DNA of 64,000 nt from Branchinecta lynchi (Eukaryota > Arthropoda > Branchiopoda > Anostraca > Branchinectidae): the NCBI GenBank assembly GCA_023053575.1, contig JAKZAP010000016.1, positions 5,762,046 through 5,826,045 on the forward strand. The letters are read 5' to 3'. The translations under genes were made by a program, and so were the position numbers. Below the pieces are notes generated by a model. It did not search any database. It saw nothing but the letters and a program-made list of their open reading frames with translations, and was not told where the DNA came from. Positions 10,195-22,329 of the stretch are shown here, one piece after another. The first letter of the stretch is position 1, and each line of letters opens with the position of its first letter.

Positions 10195-10706
10195 AGAGCC
10201 ACGTTTTTGTTGCACGCTGCAGGTCCACTTCTCGGCCGCCTCAGGGTTGATTCTTTCTTCATTCGTTTTTGCGCCACAGTGCTTCCGAGGAAGACGGCAG
10301 CGCTTCTAGAGAATCGCGGACCAAGTCGGTGCTTCCCTGCAAGGTGCTGCTTCAGCCAAGAAGAAATCGTGCAGGCAGTGAATCCAAAAACGAATCTTGT
10401 GCAGAAGCAGAAGTGCTGTAGCAGTGATGCGGCAGCACTATTGCAAAAAACGAAGCTCAGAGCCTCGTTTTTGTTGCACGCTGCAGGCTCAATTCTCGGC
10501 CGCTTCCGACCTGATTCTTTCTTCATTCGTTTTTGCATTACAGTGCTTCTGAAGAAGACGGCAGCGCTTCCAGATAATCGCGGACTTGCTTACCGACCAA
10601 GTCGTTGCTTCCCTGCAAGGTGCTGCTTCAACCAAGAAGAAATCGTGCAGGCAGTCGCTGCCGAAGCGATGCGGCAGCACTATTGTAAAATAAAAACGAG
10701 GCTCTG
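10195..10706 (+). mobile_element. Two MITEs in tandem next to exon w17
   Basis: Two copies of the 7.35-kb MITE share a central terminal repeat (10195-10465 and 10466-10706; ends AGAGCCACGTTTTTGTTGCA and AAAAACGAGGCTCT). The left border is about 25 nt from the AG of the exon w17 acceptor at 10169-10170. Confidence 0.68.
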
Positions 10707-10709
10707 GTA

Positions 10710-12330
10710 TCGGTTACATTTTCAAACGTCGTAAGTTCAAAATTTGACGCCACGAGTAAGTAACATTCAGACTAATGGACTAGCATTCTTCTACAATAGG
10801 TTAGTTCTCTAGATAGGTAATGTTGTTGTAGTCTCTATGTTTGTCTGCTATCTCTTATTATAGTGTTTCCTTCTTCTTTATTCATACTCCTTCTATGGAA
10901 TGTTGCCAAGAGTGGTACATTTCATCTCTGCTGGTACAATGTGGCACAATCACAACTTTTTGGTACATTTTCCAAGCTGGTGCGATGTGGTACAATGGCA
11001 TTTCTTTGTACATATATCAAGCTAAACTGACTGACTGGGTTCTGAGCAAGCTGAGAGAGACATTTGATTATTTGTTTTTATAATAGGCGGCATTTAAAAT
11101 TCCGACCCCGTTGGATGCACTGCTTGTACTTTTTCATGGGTGAAAAATAAATTTATTTTTATTGTTATACCATGTTCGCAAAACTTTTTCGAACATTACA
11201 TTCAAGGGCCAACGACGTTCAGTTTCAGTTTTCAATTTAACTAAAGATTATATTATAATCGGCCATCGGTTTAGGTGATTACGTTTATCTTAAAACATTT
11301 GCTGAGATGATACCGACCAAGGAAAAGGTTGTGTTACAGTAAAACAAATATAAAATGCAACAAAGGACATAAGTCATTTTTGAATGTTACATGCCGAATT
11401 TGTCATCTTCTGTATATAGGGAAGTGGATGATTAACTACGCGCAAATAGAAAACTCTCCCTCTTGGAATTATTGACGCCCTAAAGTTCCCGATCGACAAA
11501 ACATGACAACCGCAATAAATAAGGCTGAAAACTTACAACATACGTGTCCGAAGGCTGATGAAGCTCGGAGGCTCTTACCGAAAGTTCCTCTCCAACACGC
11601 AGTCGGCTGTATCCACGACTAGCATGATTCAGAACTAACTTATGAAACAATACCTTTATGGTTTCGGTGACGACCCAGAGTTACCAAGTACGGTAACACC
11701 ACTGGACGTCGCTGTGTTGCCTCTAGCCTAGTGGCGTACTAGACGCCGTCCCGTTCGAGACTCCAAAATAACATAGGCGAAGCCTAAAGACCTTATAAGT
11801 ATGGGATGAAGCAGGACTACTTTTAATTGGATCTTGTAATTCACACTGATTATAACAATCCTCAGATACTTTATACTTAACTAACAATATCTCTTCCAGA
11901 AGACCGAACTAACAATCTCCTTTACTTAAACATTCTATTATTCATAATAATTATTATCTGGTTAACTTTTCTAATACAATTCACTTTCCTTATTTTTATG
12001 CATAATTTAACTATTATTTAAAGTTGACCAATTAATAATTATTATTCACTTTGTTACATTTTCCCATATCTTACGGATAAAGTCACAGCTTGTGATACTT
12101 CACAATAAATCCGTGACAGTTTCCTCTTTTGCTGTGGCGTCTCTATAGTGACCAAGCTGTACGAGCTAGGATTGGCTTAACGAAGACCCAGGTACTATCT
12201 AGCAACAGGCCACACAAAAAGCTGTTCAACAGGGGTTGTTGTCTCTCAACTCTTAAGGACGAAGAGAATTAGGAGCCCTGACCCTCGTCAATTCCCTCCT
12301 CCCTCCACCGCCCTGATTCATCGAGAGTTT
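10710..12330. other. AT-rich intron sequence, nothing recognised
   Basis: The intron between w16 and w17 contains short TGGTACAATGTGGTACAAT-like words at 10930-11000 and a tract of AATAATTATTATC-type sequence at 11930-12060. No exon with matching phase or mobile-element coding region was seen. Confidence 0.4.
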
Positions 12331-12336
12331 ATTTAC

Positions 12337-12510
12337 CTGCAGTGTCAACCACTGAGCCCCTCCATTTGTTGAATATTGGAGAAGAATCCCGTCGTCACGC
12401 ACGGGGATGGTAGAGGTGTTGACTTCAAGGCATCCAAATTTGATATGCATTTGTAAAGATACAGCAGCGCTAAGGTCCATGTCCTGAGTCTCGACCAGCC
12501 TGGTTCCAAA
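12337..12510 (-). CDS. RELN: Reelin exon w16: central strands of subrepeat B
   Basis: The exon is 58 codons, in phase 0 at both ends (acceptor TCCTTAG, donor GTAAAT). It encodes FGTRLVETQDMDLSAA, SLQMHIKFGC and ILLQYSTNGGAQWLTLQ. These are the reelin R-x-L-x-T-x-D/M-x-L, LQFxLxxGC and Asp-box strands in the right order. The 5.1-kb intron before it holds a complete reverse-orientation H element. Confidence 0.97.
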
Positions 12511-12689
12511 CTAAGGACATAAAGAATAAATTAAGCATAATCTTTTATGAGAGAGGGATGAGTAAGCAGTTTAAGACCGGCTAACGCCTTTAAAGGACCT
12601 GTCTTACTTATAATACTTATTTATAATATAATACTTATGAGATTGCCATTTCTAACCTGATTAGCAAGTACAACTCAAAAATCCAGTCC

Positions 12690-12900
12690 CACCCTTGGAG
12701 CAGAATTCTCAAAGTTTAAGTGTATATGTATGTAATCGTGTTCGGTTTTTAGTCAGTCAGAGAGTCTCAGTTAGTAATTGTCGATTTTTGTGTGTGTTTC
12801 CTATGAAATTACGTTTTGCTTTTGTTTTGTTTTTCTTTTCGTTTTTGTACTCCGTCCCTTTTCTGTTTGAAATGACGGGTGATAAATAAATACAAAAAAA
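12690..12900 (+). mobile_element. LINE 3' UTR tail with CTCCGTC/GACGGGT hairpin
   Basis: A T-rich stretch leads to GTACTCCGTCCCTTTTCTG and AATGACGGGTGATAAATAAA, then poly(A). CTCCGTC and GACGGGT can pair. The same arrangement ends the LINE relics at 8.9, 22.7, 46.9 and 60.1 kb. Confidence 0.55.
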
Positions 12901-12904
12901 AAAA

Positions 12905-13215
12905 AAAAAATACCCGGAGACCCCAATTTCGTACGGTACATTCTAAACCATCTAACACAACCACGGTGATTTTCTCACTTGCCGTGTTTTGCTACCTTCG
13001 ATGTGTATCACGCTGTCGATGGTTATCTGCGAGAAGTTTTTCCATCAGAAAAACCGGTTATGAAAATTGTTTCCCTGTTTTCGCTACAAGTCAACGGATC
13101 TCGGAAAAGGCTTAAGACAGACAAAACCATTGGTTATTTATTGAAAGCACAGCCTTGTTTTAAAGTATTAAAATATTTTAAAATACTGTAAGTTGAACAG
13201 TAAATAGTGCGGGGG
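12905..13215 (+). repeat. Dispersed repeat, copy 1
   Basis: Shared words with 40430-40745 are ACATTCTAAACC, AAGAGGCTTAA/AAAGGCTTAA, ACCATTGGTT/ACCGTGTTGT and the end AACAGTAAATAGTGCG. No gene was identified. The 78- and 70-codon frames here are not recognised. Confidence 0.45.
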
Positions 13216-13429
13216 GTCCTTCAAGGCTTTGCCCTTGTCGTACAAGTCGAGTACACGACCCTTCAATCGGCACAAGGAAGTATTCGAGACTAACTCACCA
13301 GCTCAACTATTCCCATAAACGTATAAGAGAAAAGTGTTTCAGGCAGACTTTACAGACGATGTGGCAACCTCCACTTTATGGAGTAAATTAGGCTTTTCGG
13401 TTAACGAATAAGAATACTGACTCGGGGAA

Positions 13430-16061
13430 CTTTTGTGCTAGGGTGGGGGAGTGGTCGCACAAAAGTCATTTTTCCAAGGATTTTCTTGCAGCGGCTTCCG
13501 GTGGCGATTTTTACGGCCCTTGCCCTTCGGCCAGGTACCATTATAGCGATCGCAATTTCTTTCCGTCCGTCCGTCGGTCGGTCCATCGGTGCAGGTTTTC
13601 CTAGTTCGGGCCCTTCCACATAAGCTAGGACGATGAAACTTGGCAGGCATATAAGGGACCCCAAATGATTAAGTTGAAAATAGTCACTTCCCGATCCAAG
13701 CATCTGGGTGGGAGTGGAGGGAGGGGGAATCCGGAAAAATTAGGTATTTTTTACTTACGACTGGGTGACAAAATCTTAATGAAACTTTATATATAGAAGA
13801 CCTCGTGTCTCAGAGATCCCATTTTAAATCCGGACCGGATCCGGTGACATTGGGGGGAGTTGGAGGGGGAAACCGGAAATCTTGGGAATCGCTTAGAGTA
13901 GAGAGATTGGGATGAAACTTAGTGGAAAGAACAAGCACAAGTCCTAGATACGGGAATTACACAACCGAACCGGATCCGCTCACTGTGGGAGAGTTGGGAC
14001 CGGTGGGGGGGGGGGGGGGCAAATTTCTAGTGACCCCGCGAGTTCGGTACTTCATGATGTGCTAGGACGATGAAACTTGCCAGGCGTGTCAGGGATCAGA
14101 ACAGATTGACTTGAGAATAGTCGTTTCCCCGATCCGAGCATGGGGGGGGGTGGGGGTGGAGCGAGGGAGGATCCGGACAAATTCTTAATGAAGCTTGACA
14201 TATAGAAAGTCCTCATGACTCAGACATCCCACTCTAAATCCGGACCAGGTTGGTGACTTTGGGGGGGGGGGGGGAGTTGGAGGGGGGAACCGGAAATCTT
14301 GGGAAACGCTTAGAGTCGAGGGTTTGGGATGAAACTGGGTGCGAAGAACAAGCTTAAGTCCTAGAGAGTGGAGAGATTGGTATGAAACTTGGTGGAAAGA
14401 ACAAGCATAAGACCTAGATACGTGACTGACATAACCGGACCGGATCCGCTTACAGTGGGGGATTTGGGGGGGGGGGTCCAAATTTCTAGTGATTCCGCGA
14501 GTTCGGTGATTCCTGATGTGCTAAGACGATGAAACTTGGCACGATTATCAGGGACAGATTGACTTGAGAATAGTCGTTTCTCGATCCGACCATCTGGGGG
14601 GTGATCGGGTGATCGGATCTTAATGAAACTTGAAATATAGAAAGAACTCGTGTCTCAGACACCCCATTTTAAATCTGGACCGGAACCAGTGAATATTTGG
14701 GGAAGTTGGAGGGGGAGAACCGGAAATCTTGGGAAACGCTTAGAGTCGAGGGTTTGGGATGAAACTCGGTGCGAAGAACAAGCTTAAGTCCTAGATACGC
14801 GAATGACATAAACGGACCGGATCCGGTCACTGTGGGGGAGTTGGGGGGGGGGGGCGAATTTCTAATGATCCCGCGAGTTCGATACTTCCTGATGTGCTAG
14901 GACGACGAAACTTGACAGGCTTGTCAGAGATCCGAACAGATTGACTTGAGAATGTAGTTTCCCCGATAGAACCGTCGTGTGGGGAGTGTAGGGATGGGAA
15001 ATCCGGAATCTAGTGGCAAGCTCAGCTACTGAACGGGTGATCGGATTTAAATGAAACTTGATATTTAGAAACATCTCGTGCTCCGGACTGGATCCGGTGA
15101 CATTGGAGGGAGCTGGAGGGGGGAACCAGAAATCTTTGGAAACGCTTAGAGCGGAGGGATCGGGATGAAGCTTGATGGGAAGAAAAGCATTGGTCCTAGA
15201 TACGTAATTGACAGAACAAGATCTTATCGGGGCTCTGTGGGGGGAGCTGCAGGGGTTTCCCGGAGTTCCAGTGACTGCGAGTTAGGATACTTCCAGATGT
15301 GCTAAGGACGATAAAACTTGGCAGTCATATTAGTGATCCGACCAAATAGACTTAGGACCCTACACAATACCTTTGGAAAACTTTCGTTCCTGGATCTGCC
15401 CATTTCTGGGGGGGAGCTGAGGGAGGGGGAATCCGGAAATTAATGACTTCCGTAGGTTGCGAACAAATGGTCCGGCTCTAGTGGAACTTTATGGGTGATA
15501 AAAACCGATTACCTAGATTTGTAAAGCATGTGTCCGAACCCCATGGGCCATGGTTGGGGAAGTTGGGGGGGGGGGGTCCGAAAACTTTGTGACATGCAAA
15601 AAAAAAACAAATGGATGGGGCGAATAGAATGCAAGTTGAACAGTACCAAGTTTATGCGGGTTAGATTTGTCATTTGGTGTCCGAACCGGATACGACAAAA
15701 GTACGAGGAGAATGAAGCGGGAACCGGAAATTTGAAGATTGATTCGAGTTAAACTTGATGGACGGGAAGAGAAGATGTTATATATGCGAAGTTTATGTGT
15801 CCGAGTCGTATTCGGCCGCAGTGGGGGGAGTTGGAGGGGGAATCCCGGAAATGTTGCAGCTCGCACGCGGGTCAAACGAGTGGAATGATTTGAACGATAC
15901 TTTGAAAGTAGAGAGATCGTATGCCTTAGATGGCATATTTTAGGGTCCGGACCGAATCCTAGCACGGTGGGGAGGGATTTTCGGAAAAATGCTCAGATTC
16001 ACTTTCTCGTTTCTCACATACTCGTAACAAGTGCCATATGAGATCGTAGCTCTCGTTATAA
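13430..16061 (-). mobile_element. H-family element, reverse orientation
   Basis: This is a long reversed copy. The plus strand shows CATTATAGCGATCGCAATTT at the start and about seven diverged units, each with GGAACCGGAAATCTTGGGAA, GGATGAAACTTGGTGG and AAGAACAAGC, separated by G-runs. It ends with AACAAGTGCCATATGAGATC, then GTAGCTCTCGTTAT, which is the reversed left terminus. All open frames here are repeat readings. Confidence 0.62.
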
Positions 16062-17640
16062 TTTAATGATAAAACAAGAATTTGTACAGAGGAGGTTCTT
16101 CAAATCGGAAGGTAGGTAAACGTTAGGCATGGGCATAACAGTCCACTTGATAAAATTTAGGACATCATACAATTAGTAGAGACCCTAATTTCTGGATCCG
16201 ACTATTGTGTTGGTCTCTAAATGTGTGCATATATTTGTAAATATGACCCAGTATTTTTAGAATTTACAAATGAAGATTCATAGCTAAACTTCAAATCACC
16301 TCAGTCTCGCATCATGCTAATTTGTCAAAGTACGTCAGTTGCATCTTGCCAATCTAAAACCACGTCAGTTGCATCTCAAGTCCATCTCCTAAGCTCGTTC
16401 TTTTCGTGGTGCCGGGTCATTCCTGGTCTGTCGGTCTATTCTGATTTACCATTCAGTCACTTGGTATTCCTGAGTTGAATAACGAAAGGATTCACCAGGA
16501 TTCTGGATAAATCTTGTAAAGTAAGTCAAACAAAACTGTTTCTCTTACTGTAACTGTTTGGAAACTGTAATAAAACTGTTAACGTAAAACCCGGTTGTAC
16601 TACCACCCTTAGTTACCCACCGCCTTACCCACATCTGTAAGAGCACGACTATCCGTGGAATAGGACGGATAGCAAATCGGAAACTTGCGATGCGCACAAC
16701 GGAACGGTCTGTCGGATAGCGATGAGCAAGGCAACGTCTCAAGCAAGGAGGACCTACTTCAGCAGGTCCTGCGACTACTGAAGTGTGGACCGGATCCAAC
16801 TACGGATATGTGTGTGGATGGGGACACACAAAACTCCTAGGCAGGCGGAAAACAATTCATTCATTCATTTATTAGTGGAGTTGTTCCGGAACAATCCACT
16901 ACTGCGAGCGCTGTGGCAGCTTTTGGTTTCCGGTTTTCACTGTATTTAGTGGAGCTCATAACCCATGAACCAGTGCAAGTATCAAACTCAAACTTGGTAC
17001 ACTAGTGGGTATTAGGGGCTAATTGTGCCTTTTAAGGGTCCCATCCCCACCCCAGCCCGGCTCCGGGGCAAATGGGCCCCAGATCTCTCAGTGAATAATG
17101 TTCATAACTTGAGAACTGGACATAGGACTATGAAATTCCTTATGCATGTAGCTGTGCTTTTAAAGTGGGATGGTTACAAATTGGGTTATTTTAATAATTA
17201 TTGGGGATGTGAAATGTCTTGGTTCTAAAGCTTTTTGTATATAAAAGGTGATAGGCGCTTTACTTTTTCACTCCACGTCTGAGCGCTTGCGCGCTTGTTG
17301 GTACATACATACTACATCACACAAATATATGACACGAGACAAGATCCCCCGAAGCTATCTTGTTCGGGGATCCATGGTATGTAGCTTTATCCTATGGTCT
17401 ATTTCTACTAATTTCAGGTCACAGTAGGATTCGATCTTGGTAGGCTGTGTCGGAGTCTATCGCCGAATGAGGGTTGAGATGGATCGATAAATGGAATACT
17501 CGTTCGGAAGTGTAACAAATTCAAAGCTTGACATGGTCGGGAAAGCTATTTGGCTAAATAAATTGATCAGTAGACTCGTCGCAGACCCTGGGTGGGGGCG
17601 AAAAAAAAACAGCTAGAAAAAAAACATAAAGAAAGGCGCA
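16062..17640. other. Intron sequence, nothing recognised
   Basis: No exon, terminal repeat pair or coding relic was identified. An 84-codon minus frame (16545-16799) and a plus frame at 17025-17228 are unrecognised. An ATTC microsatellite-like stretch sits at 16855-16872. Confidence 0.35.
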
Positions 17641-17645
17641 TTTAC

Positions 17646-17826
17646 CTTGTCCAAAACGAGAGCAGGACCACCTGCAAGAACTCCACAAGTTCTTCCGACA
17701 TGGCCTCCAATCACATTTTGGAAGTTGGAGAATGAAACCTCGGAGTTGAATGGCTCATACAGCTCATCCGGCAGTTTCAGCTCTTGAGACGTCACACAGT
17801 AGGGACCGACGTATCCCTTATCGCAC
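17646..17826 (-). CDS. RELN: Reelin exon w15: EGF end and start of subrepeat B
   Basis: The exon is 181 nt, with acceptor TATTTCAG and donor GTAAATG, and ends in phase 0. It reads CDKGYVGPYC, the last EGF-like cysteines, then LPDELYEPFN, FSNFQNVIGGHVGRTCGVLA and GGPALVLDK. This is a close fit to the family opening 'W..I.GG.V...CGV..SG.ALVF', the best-preserved example in the window. The next exon continues in phase 0. Confidence 0.97.
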
Positions 17827-18604
17827 CTGAAATACTCCGAGTCATCAGAATGAACTGACCCCCAACAAAATCGGTGGAGAGTCCCAGTGAATATGTCGGA
17901 TCGCCTTTATCCATGATTTCACTCGAGTGGCTGATTTCGAAGAAAGGAACTTGGCGATCGGTGTACCGACCACACTACGAATAGATAGAACATCTGGAAT
18001 AGCTATATGGTACTTAGGCTACGGGCTACAGGTATCATAAGAGAAGAAGGGAGGTACGGACGCATTCGAAAATAAACTGAACTGACGTGTCTCACCATCA
18101 ATTATCAACATGAACATCAATTTCCAAAGCCAGCCAGTTAAAATTCAGTTCCCACTGATAGAGCTTTTCGCACAGTTATGCAAATTCTGTGTCGACTTAA
18201 TTGTATCGGAATTCCATACAGTCGTGACGTAATTAGTGTCGTCACGTGCTTTAAGACCCAACATAGGATTTGATTGTCCCTAAGTCGTTTTATAAATGTA
18301 AACACGCTCGGCACTATATATACATATTAAAATATATATTCACGATACGGATAAACTACCATTTTTCGTTTTCCGAGGAAAATTAGATCAAATGGGCGCG
18401 ACGTCACGCATGTATGGAATTACGATACAACTTAGTTTAGACCTACAACCCACTGAAAGATGGTTACCATTTTCACGAATTTTTCCGGATAAGGGAGGGG
18501 AGGCGAAATCCCTGAGCAAAGCCAGGTAAGTCCCGAGTGAGAACTATAATTTAAGTAAGAAATTCTTTTTAATTTGAGAACTGAAAAATCAAGTGCATCC
18601 TTAC

Positions 18605-19007
18605 CTGCAAATTCCGTCAATACAGTATCCCTTCCCCGAGCACATCCATGGACATCTATGACTAAGAATAACTTCCTTCAGCATCCAATCAACTCGTGAA
18701 GAGGAGGCATAAAAACGGAAGCTCACTTTCAAACTTCCCGCTACTTTCGGCACAGGAATCGTTACTCGGCGAAGGGTCTGGAATTCGTTAGCTTCAAAGA
18801 TAGATTCTCGCTTGTAGTTGGCACAAAGCGGGTTAGATGGCAAGCAAGATGGTTGGAGGAGGTTCCATGATCTTCCGAAATTGCTTGTCACTTCAAGTCG
18901 TACGGAAGCCGTTTCTTCCCTGGTTGGACCAATCATCAAATCAAATTGTAGAGCGGACGTTCTGGTTATCTCGAAAGCGTGTGTCCACGCAAAGACCTCC
19001 GTCTTTT
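18605..19007 (-). CDS. RELN: Reelin exon w14: most of subrepeat A plus EGF-like start
   Basis: This is the longest exon, at 403 nt (acceptor CTTTGCAG, donor GTAAGG, phase 2 end). The domains in order are ALQFDLMIG, the Asp-box-like VTSNFGRSWNLLQPSC, a paired Cys (NPLCANY), VTIPVPKVAG, the VSFRFYASSSRVDW closing strand, and CPWMCSGKGYCIDGIC of the EGF-like module. In earlier repeats the same span is divided over three exons, so introns have been lost here or gained there. The frame continues into w15 with an Arg codon split AG+G. Confidence 0.97.
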
Positions 19008-19316
19008 CTGCAAAGAAAGAAAATATAACATATATCTGGGGAAAAGATGCAGGGCTCGATTTTAGATTTTTTTTTTTTTTTAGATTAGATTACGTTTATT
19101 ACAAACAAATACAAACCACATAATCTGCATGTGCTGCAGGGATCACAACAGGCGAAAAACAAAATTCACATCTATTTACCAATGAAAAATAAAATACTAC
19201 TACTAGTGAAAATAAATACTACTACTAAGTTGCCAGCTCTTAAGACCGCTATAGTTGGGACCAAGTTTTATGAAAACATGTATATGTGTTAAAGAGTTAT
19301 CAAATCTGAATGTTCT

Positions 19317-20105
19317 TTGTTTTGTGTTATATTAGTATTTATCTACTTTTGTTTGAAGTGTGTTTATATTTCTTGTATGACTAAAACAAATACTAAGGAA
19401 AAAGAAAAAAAGAAAGAAAGAAAACGACTGACTCTTGCTTACTCTTTTGCGAGGAAGAACCTTTTCACTATGGTCTTGAATGCAGCAAGATGCGGGGCTT
19501 CACGGACTTTACTTGGGATTATGTTAGCCCTCCTAGCAACATTCCTGATAATGAAACAGACGGTTCTCACGCTGCACTCAAACTGCCATGTCACACAAAT
19601 CTCTCAAGCTTCCGTAGAGCCTTTACAATTGAGGGTTACAGCTGGAAAATCAGAGTTTCCGGTGGGTCGTCGTTTTACATTTTGTATTCAGTGTTACGTT
19701 ATCCTTGTGCCACTAAAGAGCTGTGTCACTTTAGTTCTCTGGGAATGAAGAACAGTGTATTCGATCAGAAGCCTAAAGAACGCTACTTATTAGATCAAGA
19801 ATAACGGCTTAGAACATCAGAAGAAACCCCGTTATAAAATGCACTTCTTGGCACCCTAGAACTAGATCCGTAAAAGTAGGGGAGTGATTAAACTGTATGA
19901 AAATAATGTAGTCATTGTTTATGTACATTGTTTTCTCCACGCCTGCTTTAAACTGATTATATTTCCTTTCTGTTGTTTTGGTGCAAACTGAAATAGCAGG
20001 TTGACCCGGCAGTTACGTTTGCTTTTCTTATTGACGTTGGAATCGGTTATTCGGCGCAGGCCGTGAGTAAGATTTTTAATGAATAAACGAATTGAATTGA
20101 ATTGA
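19317..20105 (+). mobile_element. Probable LINE 3' relic with TTGAA tail
   Basis: The right end reads AATGAATAAACGAATTGAAT and then repeats TTGAA, as in other LINE tails here. CACGCCTGCTTTAAACTGAT at 19938-19957 matches the LINE C-terminus at 51.36 kb on the opposite strand. The 104-codon frame 19490-19804 just before it is unrecognised. It ends YLLDQE, also seen in the 6.3-kb relic, so it is more likely retroelement sequence than a host gene. Confidence 0.42.
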
Positions 20106-20157
20106 ATGTGTTTTAAAATGTGTATTTTACTGATACTCTGCTGTTATACAAAGCGGC

Positions 20158-20625
20158 TCACAAATAAATAAATACAAATACATTACAGACGAAGACGAAA
20201 GAGGAAGACTGAATACTGCAGGCTCCGAAACCACTGGCGTGGTTCTTTTCGAATGTTCTAAACATCCTTGGATGTGCAATAGAAGAAGCCAAAGTCAGTG
20301 GCGTGGCATCAAGTCCAACCGTGTAAGACCTGCTACTAGACCTGTACCCGAAAAAATCCGGAGAAAATGCGGAAAGCCTCAGATGGTCAGCCGGGCAATC
20401 ACACTGTGACACTACCAAAACAGAGGACGTGCCTTTGAAGCCTGCGAACACTATCAGGAAGATCAGATTATACTTGTAGGATCTGACTACAATATAGCGT
20501 TTAGTAGGATTCACCAAAGAGGAAGCTGAGATTTCACAGGACTCAAGTGGTCTTCGCATTTTTCTGTTGATCTTTTTTTGTTTGTTTTGTTTCTTTGTTC
20601 TTATTTTCATTCGAGCGCAATTCAT
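20158..20625 (-). other. Unidentified 155-codon open frame
   Basis: This is the longest unexplained frame. It starts Lys-rich (KIRTKKQNKQKKINRK) and has a hydrophobic stretch (YNLIFLIVFAGF). It has no recognised domain, and the base composition resembles the flanking intron. It lies between reelin exons w13 and w14 on the same strand but lacks the phase and motifs of a reelin exon. It is probably chance or retroelement-derived. Confidence 0.25.
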
Positions 20626-21057
20626 TAGCGTCTACTCTAACTTAGTAGTCGTAGGCTAGTAGACATACAAAATTATCAAGACTTTCTGGGTCTGTTGCAG
20701 TCCATAATTTGACTGCAAATATTTGGACGGATACAAGGCCTCACTTCATCATATTAATTTTAGGATTTCTTGTTCAGACATTCAACTAATACAGCTATCT
20801 TAAACACTGACTGCATTGCTATCCGACAAAACAGAGCTCCATAGTTGCCAGGTGTGCGAGAGTTTGTGAGATCCCAGAGGTAAATAGGTAGGTTTTTTTT
20901 TTTTTTTTTTAAGCAAAACATTCGAAATCAAATAAAGTAACATGACTAATATCCTATTACAGCAAAAAGAAAGTCGTAAGGACTTGTGCTGCAATTTACT
21001 AGTGGAACAACAAAGCAACTTGTAGCGAACAAGCAGACAAACAGAATCCGCTCTTAC

Positions 21058-21304
21058 CAGTATTCTTCCCACCAAAAACAATTGTACTCTCTTGCAGCAT
21101 CGGAAGTCCCCTGACCTCACTCCACGTCTCAGTCAAGCTTGACACATTGCTTCTGAACTCGGTAAGGAAAACGTCGTGGACGAGCTGAAAGTTGTCGAGT
21201 GTCCACCAGGTCTTGGTGCTGCCCTCTATACTTGGTTCCCACAGCCTCACGAGGGCTCGAGGGGACTTGAGTTCCAATGGGAGTTCTACTGCTGCCGTCA
21301 GGCT
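21058..21304 (-). CDS. RELN: Reelin exon w13: end of subrepeat B, start of next subrepeat A
   Basis: The exon is 247 nt, with acceptor TTTTGCAG and donor GTAAGAG, and ends in phase 1. It encodes SLTAAVELPLELKSP, ALVRLWEPS and TKTWWTLDNFQLV, the reelin LP-x-x-x-x, FRWWQ and W-x-L-D-N strands. A new subrepeat then begins (F-R-S-N-V-S-S-L-T-E-T-W, then TIVFGGKN). As at w2 and w17, the repeat boundary falls inside one exon with no EGF module. Confidence 0.94.
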
Positions 21305-22329
21305 CTGCAAAATCGTCCAAATGGAGGCATTTGGTTAATCAGTGATAATTAAAGGGGAGCACAAAAAATGGTCTTTCTACCATATACACAATGCTAACCA
21401 TCCCTACTGTCACTATGAATGTTCAAAACCACAAAAAACACCGTCAAACAATGAGTAGATTAAAAAAAAATAAAAAAATTCCTAGGTTTGAAATAATTCG
21501 GTTTGGACTAAACCTCAGCCGATTGTCCGGGACAGCCGTTATGGCACGTAGGGAGCCAAGGATCAAAATAACAATTTCCATCTAATGCTCAAACTGTTTA
21601 TTACAAATACAAATAAATTAAAAGCCCAAGACCATTGTGGTACTTCTGAAGGCATACAAAAAAGAATCAATAAAGTCTTTTAATTCTTTGCTATTCAAAC
21701 CTGGAAAATTTCGTCATTTGGAAAAGAAGACGTTCTGCCTGGGTTTTTTCTCAAGCCAAAACAGCAACCCGGCAATCAATTTCAAATCTAAATAAATTGG
21801 TGGCTTTCGATCAGTAAGAGAAGGTAAACAGAATGTTTGTCTAAGGTTTTTAAAGATGTCCAATTTGTCTTACTGGTGAGGAGACTGTTGCCTACCTGCT
21901 AGGGCAGTGCCAGGAGTCTCCTCTACCGGATCAGTTTGGGGGAGGGTTGCTCTTCCCTGGTATATTGACACTGACAAAAGACAACGTTATTAAAACTGTG
22001 GTACAATATGCGAGGGGGACTTTAAATAGAAGATAGTTAATTATGTAGTAGCATCATTATGTTTTCAACGCATTAATATATTTGTAGGTCGTGCATGTAA
22101 AAGTCTGTGTATGGCCCATCTGAGGCTAAATAAACACTATTCTATTCTATAGGATCGAATCGCATCAGTGTGAACCAGGAGCTTTTTTTTGCTCACTAAG
22201 TTTGTCGCTTAGTACAACAAGACCAAAGGCTTCGGTGGGATCCTGACGCGGAGGCTAGATAAAGACGTGGCTGGATGCATTGAAACCATACCTCGAACGT
22301 AATGCGTAATGTGATAACGTAATTGTACA

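Noticed and set aside
7201..10740. Host coding exons in the 112-191 codon frames of this interval.
   Set aside because: They coincide with MITE copies (7351-7627, 10195-10706) or the LINE relic at 8328-8985.
11560..11640. Minus-strand RGYSRLRVGEELS before a GTAAGAG, as a possible exon.
   Set aside because: Exons w16 and w17 join directly in phase 0, so no exon is needed here, and the motif is not from reelin.
13435..15965. Many open frames of 60-150 codons on both strands.
   Set aside because: They are readings of the H-family tandem units: the same peptides recur with each unit and change frame at G runs.
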